This document shows, in pieces, positions 15,978 to 24,534 of a stretch of 64,000 nt of DNA. Within the stretch, counting starts at the first letter, position 1. The number at the start of each line of letters is the position of its first letter. The stretch is from Planctomycetota bacterium. GTDB lineage: Bacteria; Planctomycetota; UBA11346. A program made the translations under genes and the position numbers. Under the pieces are notes generated by a model, which saw only the letters and a program-made list of their open reading frames with translations, had not been told where the DNA came from and ran no database searches. The stretch covers positions 62,001 to 126,000 of the forward strand of contig JADGDD010000004.1 of assembly GCA_016745075.1 (NCBI GenBank), read 5' to 3'.

Positions 15978-17240
15978 TTATCTGAATAATTCGTACAGAG
16001 GGGCACCAGTATTGCCAACGGTAAATGGCCTGCCATCTGGGGCGTACATACGCTGGTCTATAGGCAGACCAATCGCATGAGCTATAGTCGCATTAAAATC
16101 TTGAATACGCACTGGTTTATCAACTACTTCTGCTCCACGTTCGTCTGTTGCGCCGTATACGGTACCACCTCGAATGCCTCCCCCTGCAAGCAAACAACTG
16201 TAAGCAGATGGATGATGGCCACGGCCATTGCCATCCGTGGTTAACGCTGGCGTACGACCAAATTCGGTTCCGACGACAACTAAGGTCTCATCAAGTAAAC
16301 CACGTTGCTCAAGATCTGAAAGTAAAGCACTATAACCTTGATCAAAAATGGGAAGTAATTCATCTAAGCGCTCAAAGTTTTCGAGATGGGTATCCCAGCC
16401 GCCTAATTCTATTTCCACAAAACGTACATCATGTTCAACCAAACGTCGAGCAAGCAAGCAACTTTGACCGAAGGTATGATCACCGTAAGATTGATGCATA
16501 TACGAAGGTTCTTTATTAACATCAAAGGCATCAAGATCTTGGCTTCTCATTAAAGCGAGGGCTTCCTCATACACATCTTTATAGGCGCGCACCTCCTTTA
16601 CATTATATGCTGCATCAAATGGTGCATTCACTGCCTGTAATAATTCAAAGCGCTTATCAAAACGCTCTGGAGAAATAGTTTTTGAGCGACGGCTATTTTG
16701 TAAACCTTTGCGCGGATCACCTATCGGCAAAGGAGCACATTTTGTTTCCATATATCCGGCACCTGGATGCGTGGAACCAGCTCCAATCACAACGTGTCCA
16801 GGAATATGATTATTTTCGGTACCTTTATAATACACACTCCATGAGCCGATACTTGGATGAACAATAGTGCCACGCTGCGGATAATTGGTACGCATCATAT
16901 AACGGCCCGTTTCGTGAGCCCCTTGCGTAGATGTTAACGATCGAATAAGAGCCGTATGTTTCATGTTTTTGGCACACCCTGGCAACAAGGCATTTACAAA
17001 CAGCCCGTCCACATCAGTTGCACAACTGGTAACAGGGCCTTGGTCTTTCCAATTCGGTTTTAAGTCAAAGGTATCAATATGACTCATACCACCAGATAAA
17101 AAGATATAAATAATATTTCGAGCCGTGGGATGACGATAGTCTGGTACCTCAGACTCGCTTGCATGCAAACGAGCCAATGACGATGCACATAAGGCACTCG
17201 CACATGAAAAGATAAATTGTCTACGAGAAAATACTGTCAT
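15978..17240 (-). CDS. DUF1501 family exported protein
   Basis: A 420-residue protein of the DUF1501 family, sulfatase-like in fold and abundant in Planctomycetes and Verrucomicrobia. The N terminus has an SRRQFIFSCAS export signal of Tat type. The family signatures GGMSHIDTFDLKPN, the HPSIGSW segment, VEIELGGWDTH and VGTEFGRTP are all present and the protein ends in the usual GMPxG-like substrate region. Function is unsettled; it is nearly always encoded beside DUF1549/DUF1553 proteins, as here (5 bp downstream). Probably periplasmic. Confidence 0.92.
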   Translation of the reverse strand: MTVFSRRQFIFSCASALCASSLARLHASESEVPDYRHPTARNIIYIFLSGGMSHIDTFDLKPNWKDQGPVTSCATDVDGLFVNALLPGCAKNMKHTALIRSLTSTQGAHETGRYMMRTNYPQRGTIVHPSIGSWSVYYKGTENNHIPGHVVIGAGSTHPGAGYMETKCAPLPIGDPRKGLQNSRRSKTISPERFDKRFELLQAVNAPFDAAYNVKEVRAYKDVYEEALALMRSQDLDAFDVNKEPSYMHQSYGDHTFGQSCLLARRLVEHDVRFVEIELGGWDTHLENFERLDELLPIFDQGYSALLSDLEQRGLLDETLVVVGTEFGRTPALTTDGNGRGHHPSAYSCLLAGGGIRGGTVYGATDERGAEVVDKPVRIQDFNATIAHAIGLPIDQRMYAPDGRPFTVGNTGAPLYELFR

Positions 17241-17245
17241 AATAG

Positions 17246-19150
17246 TTACCGTATAAAAAGGAACTCACGAGAATTTAATAAGACCCATGCAATATCTCTA
17301 TACACCTGTGCTGTATACTGTGGATACGCTGTTGCTATCATCTCTTGTTCTTCTGCGTGTACTTCACGGGATAAAATTGCGGTAAATAAGACACGGACCT
17401 TTTCAGATTCTGGTGCCTGCTCCAGCAAAGTCGCCAATACAGAACGCGAATGACGTAATTGTTTGTCTAGCATACCATTCATCAGTGATAATGCCTGCGT
17501 AACCACTGCCTCCTGTTTACCATTTTCTATTTCAGCTCGGTCCGACTGCCCAAATTCTCTCAAAAAACTACCCGGCTGTGCCGGTGTTGGTAATTCTGAT
17601 GCTCGTTTAAAATCTTTTGAAAAACGCTTCCATCGCGGGTCCGTCTCCACCTTGCGACCTCCATGAATCTGCTTCACTACAGAAAAACCTTCATCCATTT
17701 GTTTCCAAAGACCCTGCAAGATTTTACGCTGTTCTTTCTGCTCTGGTTTTGGCAATAACGTCATCTCTTTACGTATCGTTTTGGCTTTCTTGCGCATAAG
17801 CGTCAGCTCCTTGTGCTGCCGCACAAATGATTCTGCTAACCCAACTAATTGCTCACCAGTGTAAGCTTTACTCTGTTCGTAGAGCGCACGGGTATCAGCA
17901 CTATTTTCTCCCATCCGTTCATCTAAGTCTGGTACAATAAGTGTCATCATACTATCCCACACTTGCTCGGCAGTCATGCGCCGCAACAAAGGACCAGTAT
18001 AATTATACCCCTGTAAACCGATAGCTGCACTCTGCCACAAACGAGTATTGTAGAGCACTTCTTTAAACGCCCGCATATCATAGGACAATTCACGCATGAT
18101 CTGATCAAGATAGAGATGTAACTCAGGGTAGGCACTGACCGTTTCTTCCGTTATATTATCAACTGGCTCTATAAGCCCTACGCCAAACAGTCGTTTCCAT
18201 AATCTATTGGTAATAACGGTCGTAAAATACGGGTTACTAGGACTCGTTAGCCAGGTGGCAAACGGCACACGCGGGTCTTGCCCTTTGCTCAATGTAGGTG
18301 ATTCACCGAATAATGTTTGAGCTTGGATATATTCTCCAGGCTGAGCATCTGTATATTGATAATTTTTCGGTAATTTAATGCCTTTATTTTTACCCGGCTG
18401 CACCGTCACAAATAATGCTTGGCCAATTTTGCGAGCAGCAGTACGCAATTCTTGAATATCTTCTCGCTCTGCAAAACACGCACGCACAGCTTTCATTTTC
18501 TTTTTGTCTAATCGTGCTCGCGTTTGCACAGTGTAAGACATCATTTCATAATATTGTTTACGTGTCCACACTTCATCTGGGTGGTCATGACACTGCGCGC
18601 ATTTCATACGGGTTCCAAGAAAAGCCTGCACCGTATTAGAAATCATGGATTCTGGCATCCCCATATCACGCAAGTAATAACCAGTTGCCCCATTACCTGC
18701 TGCCAACACATCACCACGCGAAGTTAACATTGTATATACAAATTGATCATACGGCATATTCTCTGAGAGTACGCGCTTCAACCAATCAATCCATGGTTGT
18801 CCTGGAAATTTACCCTGCAAACGAGTGCCCACCCGCAAAATATCTGCCCAGAAATTCCATTCAGCACTGACCTGAGCTGGACTTGCAAGCAGTACTGCAA
18901 TTAATTCCGAACGGCTCATGGTCATAGCTACCGTCCATTCCTCAACCGTTGGAATACGGCCTGCAATAGACAAATAACTCCGACGAATAAACGTCGCATC
19001 ATCAACCACAGGCTGAGAGGTAAGTTGGTGTTCTACATAACGTTTGGCAAGTAAGCCATCAATATGCTGACTCATCGCCTGCTGTTGAACAGACTGTTCA
19101 GCCCAAACCGATTGCACACAGAGGATTAAAAGAAGAGCACAAAAATGCAT
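17246..19150 (-). CDS. DUF1549/DUF1553 (PSD1) exported protein
   Basis: A protein of about 634 residues. A signal peptide (MHFCALLLILCVQSVWA) is followed by DUF1549 (DATFIRRSYLSIAGRIPTVEEW ... ECAQCHDHPDEVW-type segment, here KCAQCHDHP) and DUF1553 (TWLTSPSNPYFTTVITNRLWKRLFG ... SYDMRAFKEVLYNTRLWQ). The CxxCH-like site in the middle could bind haem. It acts in the periplasm, and DUF1501 is its usual partner. The start at 19150 is chosen for the signal peptide, though no strong ribosome binding site is visible; an in-frame GTG at 19240 would add 30 residues that do not look like part of a signal peptide. Confidence 0.88.
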   Translation of the reverse strand: MHFCALLLILCVQSVWAEQSVQQQAMSQHIDGLLAKRYVEHQLTSQPVVDDATFIRRSYLSIAGRIPTVEEWTVAMTMSRSELIAVLLASPAQVSAEWNFWADILRVGTRLQGKFPGQPWIDWLKRVLSENMPYDQFVYTMLTSRGDVLAAGNGATGYYLRDMGMPESMISNTVQAFLGTRMKCAQCHDHPDEVWTRKQYYEMMSYTVQTRARLDKKKMKAVRACFAEREDIQELRTAARKIGQALFVTVQPGKNKGIKLPKNYQYTDAQPGEYIQAQTLFGESPTLSKGQDPRVPFATWLTSPSNPYFTTVITNRLWKRLFGVGLIEPVDNITEETVSAYPELHLYLDQIMRELSYDMRAFKEVLYNTRLWQSAAIGLQGYNYTGPLLRRMTAEQVWDSMMTLIVPDLDERMGENSADTRALYEQSKAYTGEQLVGLAESFVRQHKELTLMRKKAKTIRKEMTLLPKPEQKEQRKILQGLWKQMDEGFSVVKQIHGGRKVETDPRWKRFSKDFKRASELPTPAQPGSFLREFGQSDRAEIENGKQEAVVTQALSLMNGMLDKQLRHSRSVLATLLEQAPESEKVRVLFTAILSREVHAEEQEMIATAYPQYTAQVYRDIAWVLLNSREFLFIR

Positions 19151-19243
19151 ACTACCAGTATACAGGCTAGCAAAGATCTTGTCTTGCGGTTTTTTCCTAC
19201 AGCGGCCCAGTACGTGATAGCAAACGCCTTGCTTACTCACCCA

Positions 19244-20026
19244 TTAAGACGGTTTTACAATGAGCAGTTCCGCTTCTTTTTTAGTGAGAGCCATAACTTG
19301 TCCTTTTTTCCCAAGGACGGTATACACGCCTTCTTGCACAGACAGCAAACGGGCTTCGGTTTGTGGAACAAAACCTGCACTTGTGCTACGTGCATGTAAC
19401 TCCCCTTCATCACAAAATGCAATAAGAGTAAAGTCTGTCTCTGCGGAAATATCTGCCAAGGTTACTTGTGCCGGCACTTCTTGTACATCAGTTGTTGGAA
19501 TAACAGCAGTGGATGCGGCCGCTGTTAGCAGTCGAGCAAGAGCAGGGCAGTTTTCTCTATCATTTTCACAATCCGCATCTTCACACGTACGCGCACCACC
19601 TTCACAACTATTATCACCATTCCAACTGACGTTATTTCGCGGACACGCTACCATAAAATCGGTAAAAGCACACATACGAGCAAAAACACTATCTGGTACA
19701 GTATGCTCTAAATGACAAGCTATATTGCTAGCATTCGTATTATCAACACCAAGGACTGAAACGAAAAAACGAGCCAGTTGTTGATGTTTGTGCCAAATAG
19801 ATTCCGCATATACACGACCTGTTTGCGTCAATGAAATAGCCCCATATCGCAAGCGCTCTATGAACCCCTGTTCTGCAAGGTTTTCCATAGCCTTTGAAAC
19901 AGACGCTGCACGAACAGCTAAACGCTCAGCAATATCACGCCCACGAACCGTGCCTTTTTCTTGTTCAAGTTGCAAAACAACTTCAAGGTAATCCTCGAGA
20001 CTCTCGCTTAATTGGGGTTGATTCAT
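19244..20026 (-). CDS. DtxR-type iron-dependent transcriptional repressor
   Basis: A 260-residue regulator. An N-terminal winged helix (ESLEDYLEVVLQLEQEKGTVRGRDIAERLAV) is followed by the dimerisation/metal domain and a C-terminal FeoA/SH3-like domain (from about residue 185). The metal site reads CHLEH (Cys104, Glu107, His108), the Cys-x-x-Glu-His of iron-sensing DtxR rather than MntR. Between the domains lies an unusual Cys-rich insertion (Cys128, 141, 148, 153, 160). The start at 20026 is supported by AAGGA upstream. It is divergent from flavodoxin, with several ATTAGC/GCTAAT palindromes between them, so self-regulation and iron control of its neighbours are likely. Confidence 0.88.
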   Translation of the reverse strand: MNQPQLSESLEDYLEVVLQLEQEKGTVRGRDIAERLAVRAASVSKAMENLAEQGFIERLRYGAISLTQTGRVYAESIWHKHQQLARFFVSVLGVDNTNASNIACHLEHTVPDSVFARMCAFTDFMVACPRNNVSWNGDNSCEGGARTCEDADCENDRENCPALARLLTAAASTAVIPTTDVQEVPAQVTLADISAETDFTLIAFCDEGELHARSTSAGFVPQTEARLLSVQEGVYTVLGKKGQVMALTKKEAELLIVKPS

Positions 20027-20039
20027 TACTGCTATGTTC

Positions 20040-20055
20040 CTTAGCTCAGGCAGAC
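20040..20055. promoter_or_regulatory. Weak DtxR-box-like site near the regulator start
   Basis: CTTAGC-TCAG-GCAGAC keeps one good half-site (TTAGC) of the ATTAGC-N4-GCTAAT pattern. It lies 14-29 bases upstream of the regulator's start codon and overlaps its ribosome binding site region. Possible weak autoregulatory site. Confidence 0.3.
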
Positions 20056-20101
20056 GGTCAAGAATCAAAAACGGTTCGTGAGCCACATTTAACAACCAAT
20101 A

Positions 20102-20117
20102 GTTAGCTAAGGCTAAT
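20102..20117. promoter_or_regulatory. DtxR-type operator between regulator and flavodoxin
   Basis: GTTAGC-TAAG-GCTAAT: inverted half-sites 4 bases apart, with one mismatch from ATTAGC-N4-GCTAAT. It lies in the 241-bp divergent region about 75 bases upstream of the regulator start. A single additional half-site (ATTAGC) occurs at 20153-20158. Confidence 0.6.
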
Positions 20118-20175
20118 GCAAGGCTAGGGATAAACTTAGCGAATCTACAATAATTAGCTCAGGGAAACTTATTTA

Positions 20176-20204
20176 TTGACTATTTATTAGCCATGGCTAA
20201 TCTT
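20176..20204 (+). promoter_or_regulatory. Flavodoxin promoter with embedded perfect DtxR-type operator
   Basis: TTGACT at 20176-20181 and AATCTT at 20199-20204 are a plausible -35/-10 pair 17 bases apart. Between them, at 20186-20201, lies the perfect 16-bp palindrome ATTAGCCATGGCTAAT. A repressor bound there would block RNA polymerase directly. The same half-sites recur before feoA and, with changes, before the TonB receptor at 53758. Confidence 0.65.
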
Positions 20205-20267
20205 AAAAAAGAACACAGCAACCCATACATCAATTTAGAGCAGCAGGCTCGAAAGGAGCAACACCCC

Positions 20268-20768
20268 ATGAAGGCAGCAATTTTTTACGGAAGCGAAGAC
20301 GGAACCACAGCAGACGTAGCTGAAGCTCTTGCAGAAGCCCTCTCAGGAACAGTTCCAGTCTATGATATTGCTGACGCAGGTTTAGCTGCGCTTAGTGATT
20401 ATGATGTTCTTATCCTTGGGACCTCCACATGGGGCATTGGTGAACTGCAATCAGATTGGATTGCCGCAGAAGAAAGCATGCCTAACTTAACCGGTAAACG
20501 TGTCGCCCTGTTTGGTATTGGCGATCAAATCGGCTACCCAGATAGCTTTGTAGACGGCATGGGGACTTTAGCCCACGCAGCCGAAAAAGCCGGAGCAGAA
20601 TTATTTGGCGCATGGGCTGTTGATGAATCGTACGAACACGAAGAATCTACCGCGCAAAAAGGAACATACTTTGTTGGTCTCGCTATTGATGAAGATAATC
20701 AATCTGAATTAACAGAAGAGCGCGTGGCCGCATGGGCACAACAATTGAAAAAAGAATTGGGAGTATAA
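20268..20768 (+). CDS. Flavodoxin
   Basis: A 166-residue FMN-binding electron carrier. The FMN phosphate loop is FYGSEDGTTADVAEAL at the N terminus; LGTSTWGIGELQSDW and FGIGDQIGYPDSF give the other two FMN-binding loops, and the length fits long-chain flavodoxins such as FldA. It replaces ferredoxin under iron limitation. The start at 20268 is preceded by AAAGGAG; an upstream in-frame ATG at 20193 lies inside the operator palindrome and is rejected. It is followed 2 bp later by DUF2023. The iron-box promoter upstream agrees with induction in low iron. Confidence 0.92.
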   Translation: MKAAIFYGSEDGTTADVAEALAEALSGTVPVYDIADAGLAALSDYDVLILGTSTWGIGELQSDWIAAEESMPNLTGKRVALFGIGDQIGYPDSFVDGMGTLAHAAEKAGAELFGAWAVDESYEHEESTAQKGTYFVGLAIDEDNQSELTEERVAAWAQQLKKELGV

Positions 20769-20770
20769 GT

Positions 20771-21172
20771 ATGTGTGGACCAAATGGCTGCCAATGTGCA
20801 AAAAAACCTGAATCCTTTACTGTGTTTACTCATCATATTTATGAATACCAAAAGGGGTTGCGTAATCTTATTTTGCACACCACCCGCGCCGAAAATGAAC
20901 CATATATACTTGAACGCTTACGCAAACATACAATAGATTACCATATTCAACATCTACCTGGCGGTGAACGCATCAATGTTTTCTTTGGTGCGCAAGATTG
21001 CGTTGCCGTCGTTAAAGGATTTGCCCATAAAGCCCTGAATAAATTTTCTCCTGAAGAAGATTTCATTTTAGGAACCATGCTTGGCTATGCCCGACACTTG
21101 CAGGTAGAACGCTACCTCAAACGAATAACCCAAGAACAAAAAGAATTACCACTCCAACTCTTACAGCACTAA
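20771..21172 (+). CDS. DUF2023 family protein
   Basis: A 133-residue protein of the DUF2023 family, commonly found beside flavodoxin genes. Family blocks FTHHIYEYQKGLRNLILHT, INVFFGAQDC and PEEDFILGTMLGYARHLQVERY are all clear. The N terminus adds MCGPNGCQCAKK with three cysteines, which could bind metal or a cluster. It starts 2 bp after the flavodoxin stop, with GGGAG upstream. Function is unknown; linkage suggests a role in flavodoxin maturation, redox partnering or low-iron adaptation. Confidence 0.88.
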   Translation: MCGPNGCQCAKKPESFTVFTHHIYEYQKGLRNLILHTTRAENEPYILERLRKHTIDYHIQHLPGGERINVFFGAQDCVAVVKGFAHKALNKFSPEEDFILGTMLGYARHLQVERYLKRITQEQKELPLQLLQH

Positions 21173-21202
21173 TTTATCTCACTTCTTTTATACCACCTTA
21201 AT

Positions 21203-21281
21203 GCCTAGGCTTCTGAAACGATATGTTGCCTCCACTTCAGATAAGAGCGTGTGCTCTTATCTCCTTTGCAGAAGCCTAGGC
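21203..21281 (+). promoter_or_regulatory. Nested perfect hairpins before the haem operon
   Basis: Outer arms GCCTAGGCTTCTG (21203-21215) and CAGAAGCCTAGGC (21269-21281) are perfectly complementary over 13 bp. Inside lies a second perfect stem, AGATAAGAGC (21239-21248) and GCTCTTATCT (21253-21262), with a GTGT loop. The outer arms contain GCCTAGGC, also the core of the operator before the TonB receptor at 53758. It lies 85 bp upstream of the haem-operon lipoprotein gene and 31 bp after DUF2023. It could be a structured leader RNA, a terminator of the flavodoxin unit (a T-run follows only about 12 bases later), or a pair of operators. Confidence 0.6.
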
Positions 21282-21365
21282 CTTTAAGAATACTTTTTTC
21301 ACCAAGCAAGCTTTTTGCCAGCCAGGTTATCATACTTCTTCGTTTTCATTTGAAAGGAAAACGCT

Positions 21366-22373
21366 ATGACTTGGCCCTCCTCTTTTTTAAAAAAATGTAC
21401 ACTTCCCGCAGTAGTCGCTCTCTGCTTTGCATCCTGTTCAGATGGCGGCAGCGGTAGCACCGCACCAACCGCAAACGGCTCTACAGATGCAGGTGATTTA
21501 GCAAGTATAGCAGATACTTATCATGAAGTATCCGGTACACTCACACATGCGCCAGATGCGTCTGATACCATACTTGCTGATGGACAGCCGGTACAGAATA
21601 CGTTTACCTTATACATTGCGAGTAAAACAGACGCATCAACCTGCATAGGTTGGTATCATGAAAAAGAAGGTGAAACAACACGTGTTAATAACGCTGCTTT
21701 TGGTTACAAAACAGACAGTACGTGGCGTTTTGTCATTGCCGATAGATATGCAGGGAATTATGGTGCGGCAAGTTATTTGCTCACTTTTACCGTGCCAGAT
21801 GCAGAAATATTTGCCGATGCCGATACCGCAGTAACCCTGTCTGATGCGTTTGTAAAAGGCGGTTATGGTGGTGATGATGCGCTCACCTTTGCCTCGGCAA
21901 CCGTTACAACAAAAAGTGCCTGGGCTGATCAATCTTTCGGTTCACTTGCGCTGATACAAACAGATACAGATAGTGAATCGACATCATTTACAGAAGGCCT
22001 CAATGGAGACTGGGAACTTATTCAATTAACAAGTGGACCAAAAGGCCCTGTCTACACCACAAAAGCAAAATGGACCTTAGCAGATAGTAAACAGTGGGAG
22101 CAAAGCATCAGCACAGACCGAGGAGGCAATCAAAGCGCCTCAACGGTTCAAGGCTATTTCTACGGAGATGCTGATGGTAAACGTGGCTTTGTCGGTATGC
22201 GAACTATAGATGGAGAAGTAAGTCTTGCCGCTTTTGCTGTACGCTCAGACTCTGGTGGTCGTCGTCGTTTGGGCGGATATTTTGTTGCAGCTGATGGGAC
22301 TCTTTCATCAACCTATTATTTAACAGCTGGATTTGAAGGCACCCTTCCTGCTCTGATTACAGCAAATAATTGA
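21366..22373 (+). CDS. Haem-operon lipoprotein of unknown family
   Basis: A 335-residue predicted lipoprotein. The signal peptide ends in a lipobox-like CFASC, then a flexible Gly/Ser/Thr linker and a beta-rich body with no motif I recognise. It is the first gene of the haem-uptake operon and is followed directly by the TonB receptor, so it may be a surface or periplasmic haem-handling lipoprotein in the position where HmuY-type haemophores occur; similarity to HmuY is not evident. A ribosome binding site (AAAGGA) lies upstream. The basic stretch GGRRRLGGYFV near the C terminus is notable. Confidence 0.75.
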   Translation: MTWPSSFLKKCTLPAVVALCFASCSDGGSGSTAPTANGSTDAGDLASIADTYHEVSGTLTHAPDASDTILADGQPVQNTFTLYIASKTDASTCIGWYHEKEGETTRVNNAAFGYKTDSTWRFVIADRYAGNYGAASYLLTFTVPDAEIFADADTAVTLSDAFVKGGYGGDDALTFASATVTTKSAWADQSFGSLALIQTDTDSESTSFTEGLNGDWELIQLTSGPKGPVYTTKAKWTLADSKQWEQSISTDRGGNQSASTVQGYFYGDADGKRGFVGMRTIDGEVSLAAFAVRSDSGGRRRLGGYFVAADGTLSSTYYLTAGFEGTLPALITANN

Positions 22374-22381
22374 GCACACTG

Positions 22382-24373
22382 ATGAGACTCTCTCCCACTC
22401 TTGTGTGTCTCGCTGCTTGTCTGCCTGCCGTTGTGCAGGCAGCAACAGAGCAACCAATTGTTATTACCGCTGCTCGTAATGAACAATTATTAGCACAAGC
22501 ACCTGTAAGTATAGCGGTATTGAACACAGAGGATTTGCGACGAACAGAGGGCGGTTCTATTGCCGACTTTTTTTCGGACATTCCCGGTATTGATATTGTC
22601 GACCTTGGTATCGCTGGCGGTGGTAGATTATCCATTCGTGGTGAATCTGGCTCACGCTGTTTAGTCCTTATTGACGGCCAACCGATTGTTGAAAATAAAA
22701 GTATGGATGGTGCTCCTTTATTGATAGACCCATCCAGTATCGCCCGCGTTGAAGTGGTAAAAGGTCCGGCAAGTGTGCTCTATGGCAGCGAGTCTATTGG
22801 CGGTGTCGTTAATTTTATTACCCACACGGGTGCAAGCGACAAGCCATTTTCTGGTTCTATTGATACGGTGTGGTATAGCGCATCAGAGGGTGCAGAAACC
22901 CGCATACGTATGTTTGGTCAGTCTGGTGATTGGCGTTATCGTGTTGGCGGTTCTTGGAGTGAACACGGCAATAGACGCGCTGGTGGTGGCACAAAAATCA
23001 ATGATACCAATTACGATCAATGGAGCGTCAACGCTCACCTTGCCCATCACACTGATACCCATAATTTCTCTCTTACCGCAGAACATTTTCATGGTCAATT
23101 TGCCGTAACCGATTATACCGACCCTGAATTTAGCATCAATTTAGACTTACCAGAATGGTCTCGTAGTAAGATAAACACACAGGCACAGTGGAAAAATATC
23201 ACGCCACTACTATCGTCGGTCCAGGCATCAGGATATTGGCAAGTTACGGATAAATCATTTGATAATGATATGTATATTGTTCCGATCACGACCGCCATTG
23301 CGATTCATACAGAAAATCGTCAACCAACACTTGGTGCACACGTACAAGCAGACTGGATACCCACTGATAATCATACAATCATCACAGGCATTGATCTACG
23401 CCGTGATGATTTGGAAGCAAGATCTCACAAAGCAACAACAACTTTTTTTGGCACAGACATTGATGATAGCGCCGTTGAAACACATATGACAACCGCTGCT
23501 CTCTATATTCAAGATGAGTGGATGCTTACAGACACCTGGACACTTACTTCTGGCTGTCGTATAACAACGGTTGAAGGTGGCGTAGATAGTTCTAATGATA
23601 ATCAGGTTCCTATCCAGTCTGGCAGTGATACGCATGCCGTTGGTTCTCTTGCTGCCGTGTACGCTGCCAATGAATGCCTGAACCTTCGTTTTTCTCTCGC
23701 ACAAGGTTATAATTATCCAACAATGGATAAACTCTACATTGGCACGTCACATGGCAGCGATGGCCACACTTTTGCAAACCCTGCTTTAGTTGCTGAAGAA
23801 TCATACACTACAGAAATTGGTCTGCGTTTTAATAATGATCTGTGGTCTGCTGATATAAGTTGTTTTGTTTCATCCGCACAAAATTATCTCACCTCACAAT
23901 TATTAGATGACGGCAGTATTAACCGCATCTACGTCAATGCCGATACCGCAGAAACACGTGGCGTAGAGATGGCCGTTTCAAAACAGTTTGCTCAAACATG
24001 GACCCCCTACATAAACGCAACCGTTTTACAGCGAGCAATAGAAGAAGATGGTGTCAGTAACAGTGATGTTGGTGTAGCCCTGCTCTCTGGTCGTTGTGGT
24101 CTACGTTGGGGAAAAGAAGGTACACCACTGCGTATAGATGGGTATTTACGCGGAGCAACTGATGCAGATGAAAAAAGTGAAAGTGAACATATTCACACCC
24201 CCGCATGGATCACCGCCAACTGTTCTGTAGAATATACATGGGCAACAAACACCACCGATTGGCAGCTCCTCACGCAATTCAGTAATCTTCTTGATCATGA
24301 TTATACCCCCGCCACCCAATCTGTTCCCGCAACGGGGCGGGCAGTCACCCTTACCCTTTCTATGAGTTGGTAA
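22382..24373 (+). CDS. TonB-dependent haem/haemoglobin receptor
   Basis: An outer-membrane receptor of about 663 residues. A signal peptide (ACLPAVVQA) leads to a TonB box-like PIVITAAR, then the plug ([22 protein letters not shown] ... [26 protein letters not shown] equivalent, here [15 protein letters not shown]) and a barrel ending SMSW. An [10 protein letters not shown] segment in the barrel recalls the NPNL motif of haem receptors. I take ATG at 22382 as the start; a TTG 12 bases earlier is less likely. The gene context (HemP, HutW, HmuSTUV, HutZ) makes haem the likely ligand. Confidence 0.9.
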   Translation: [663 protein letters not shown]

Positions 24374-24378
24374 TAGCT

Positions 24379-24534
24379 ATGCACACATCACAACCACAAC
24401 TACCACAACAAGACAGCGCCACCATAAACAGTACTGAATTATTTAAAGGTCAGCGGGTGCTTGTCATCCATCATAATAATCGCCAATACACACTGCGTAT
24501 CACCAAGCAAAACAAGTTGATACTCAATGGATAA
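24379..24534 (+). CDS. hemP: HemP-like small haem-uptake protein
   Basis: A 51-residue protein. The C-terminal half reads STELFKGQRVLVIHHNNRQYTLRITKQNKLILNG, matching the HemP pattern: sxxLlxGxxxlxIxHxGxxYxLRxTxxxKLILx. It sits between the haem receptor and hutW, the usual position of hemP, and overlaps hutW by 8 bases. HemP proteins are required for haem uptake, and in some species act as transcriptional activators of the receptor gene. Confidence 0.85.
   Translation: MHTSQPQLPQQDSATINSTELFKGQRVLVIHHNNRQYTLRITKQNKLILNG

Noticed and set aside
20193..20267. Upstream ATG giving flavodoxin 25 extra residues
   Set aside because: It lies inside the operator palindrome, lacks a ribosome binding site, and the added residues do not fit the flavodoxin N terminus; AAAGGAG supports 20268.
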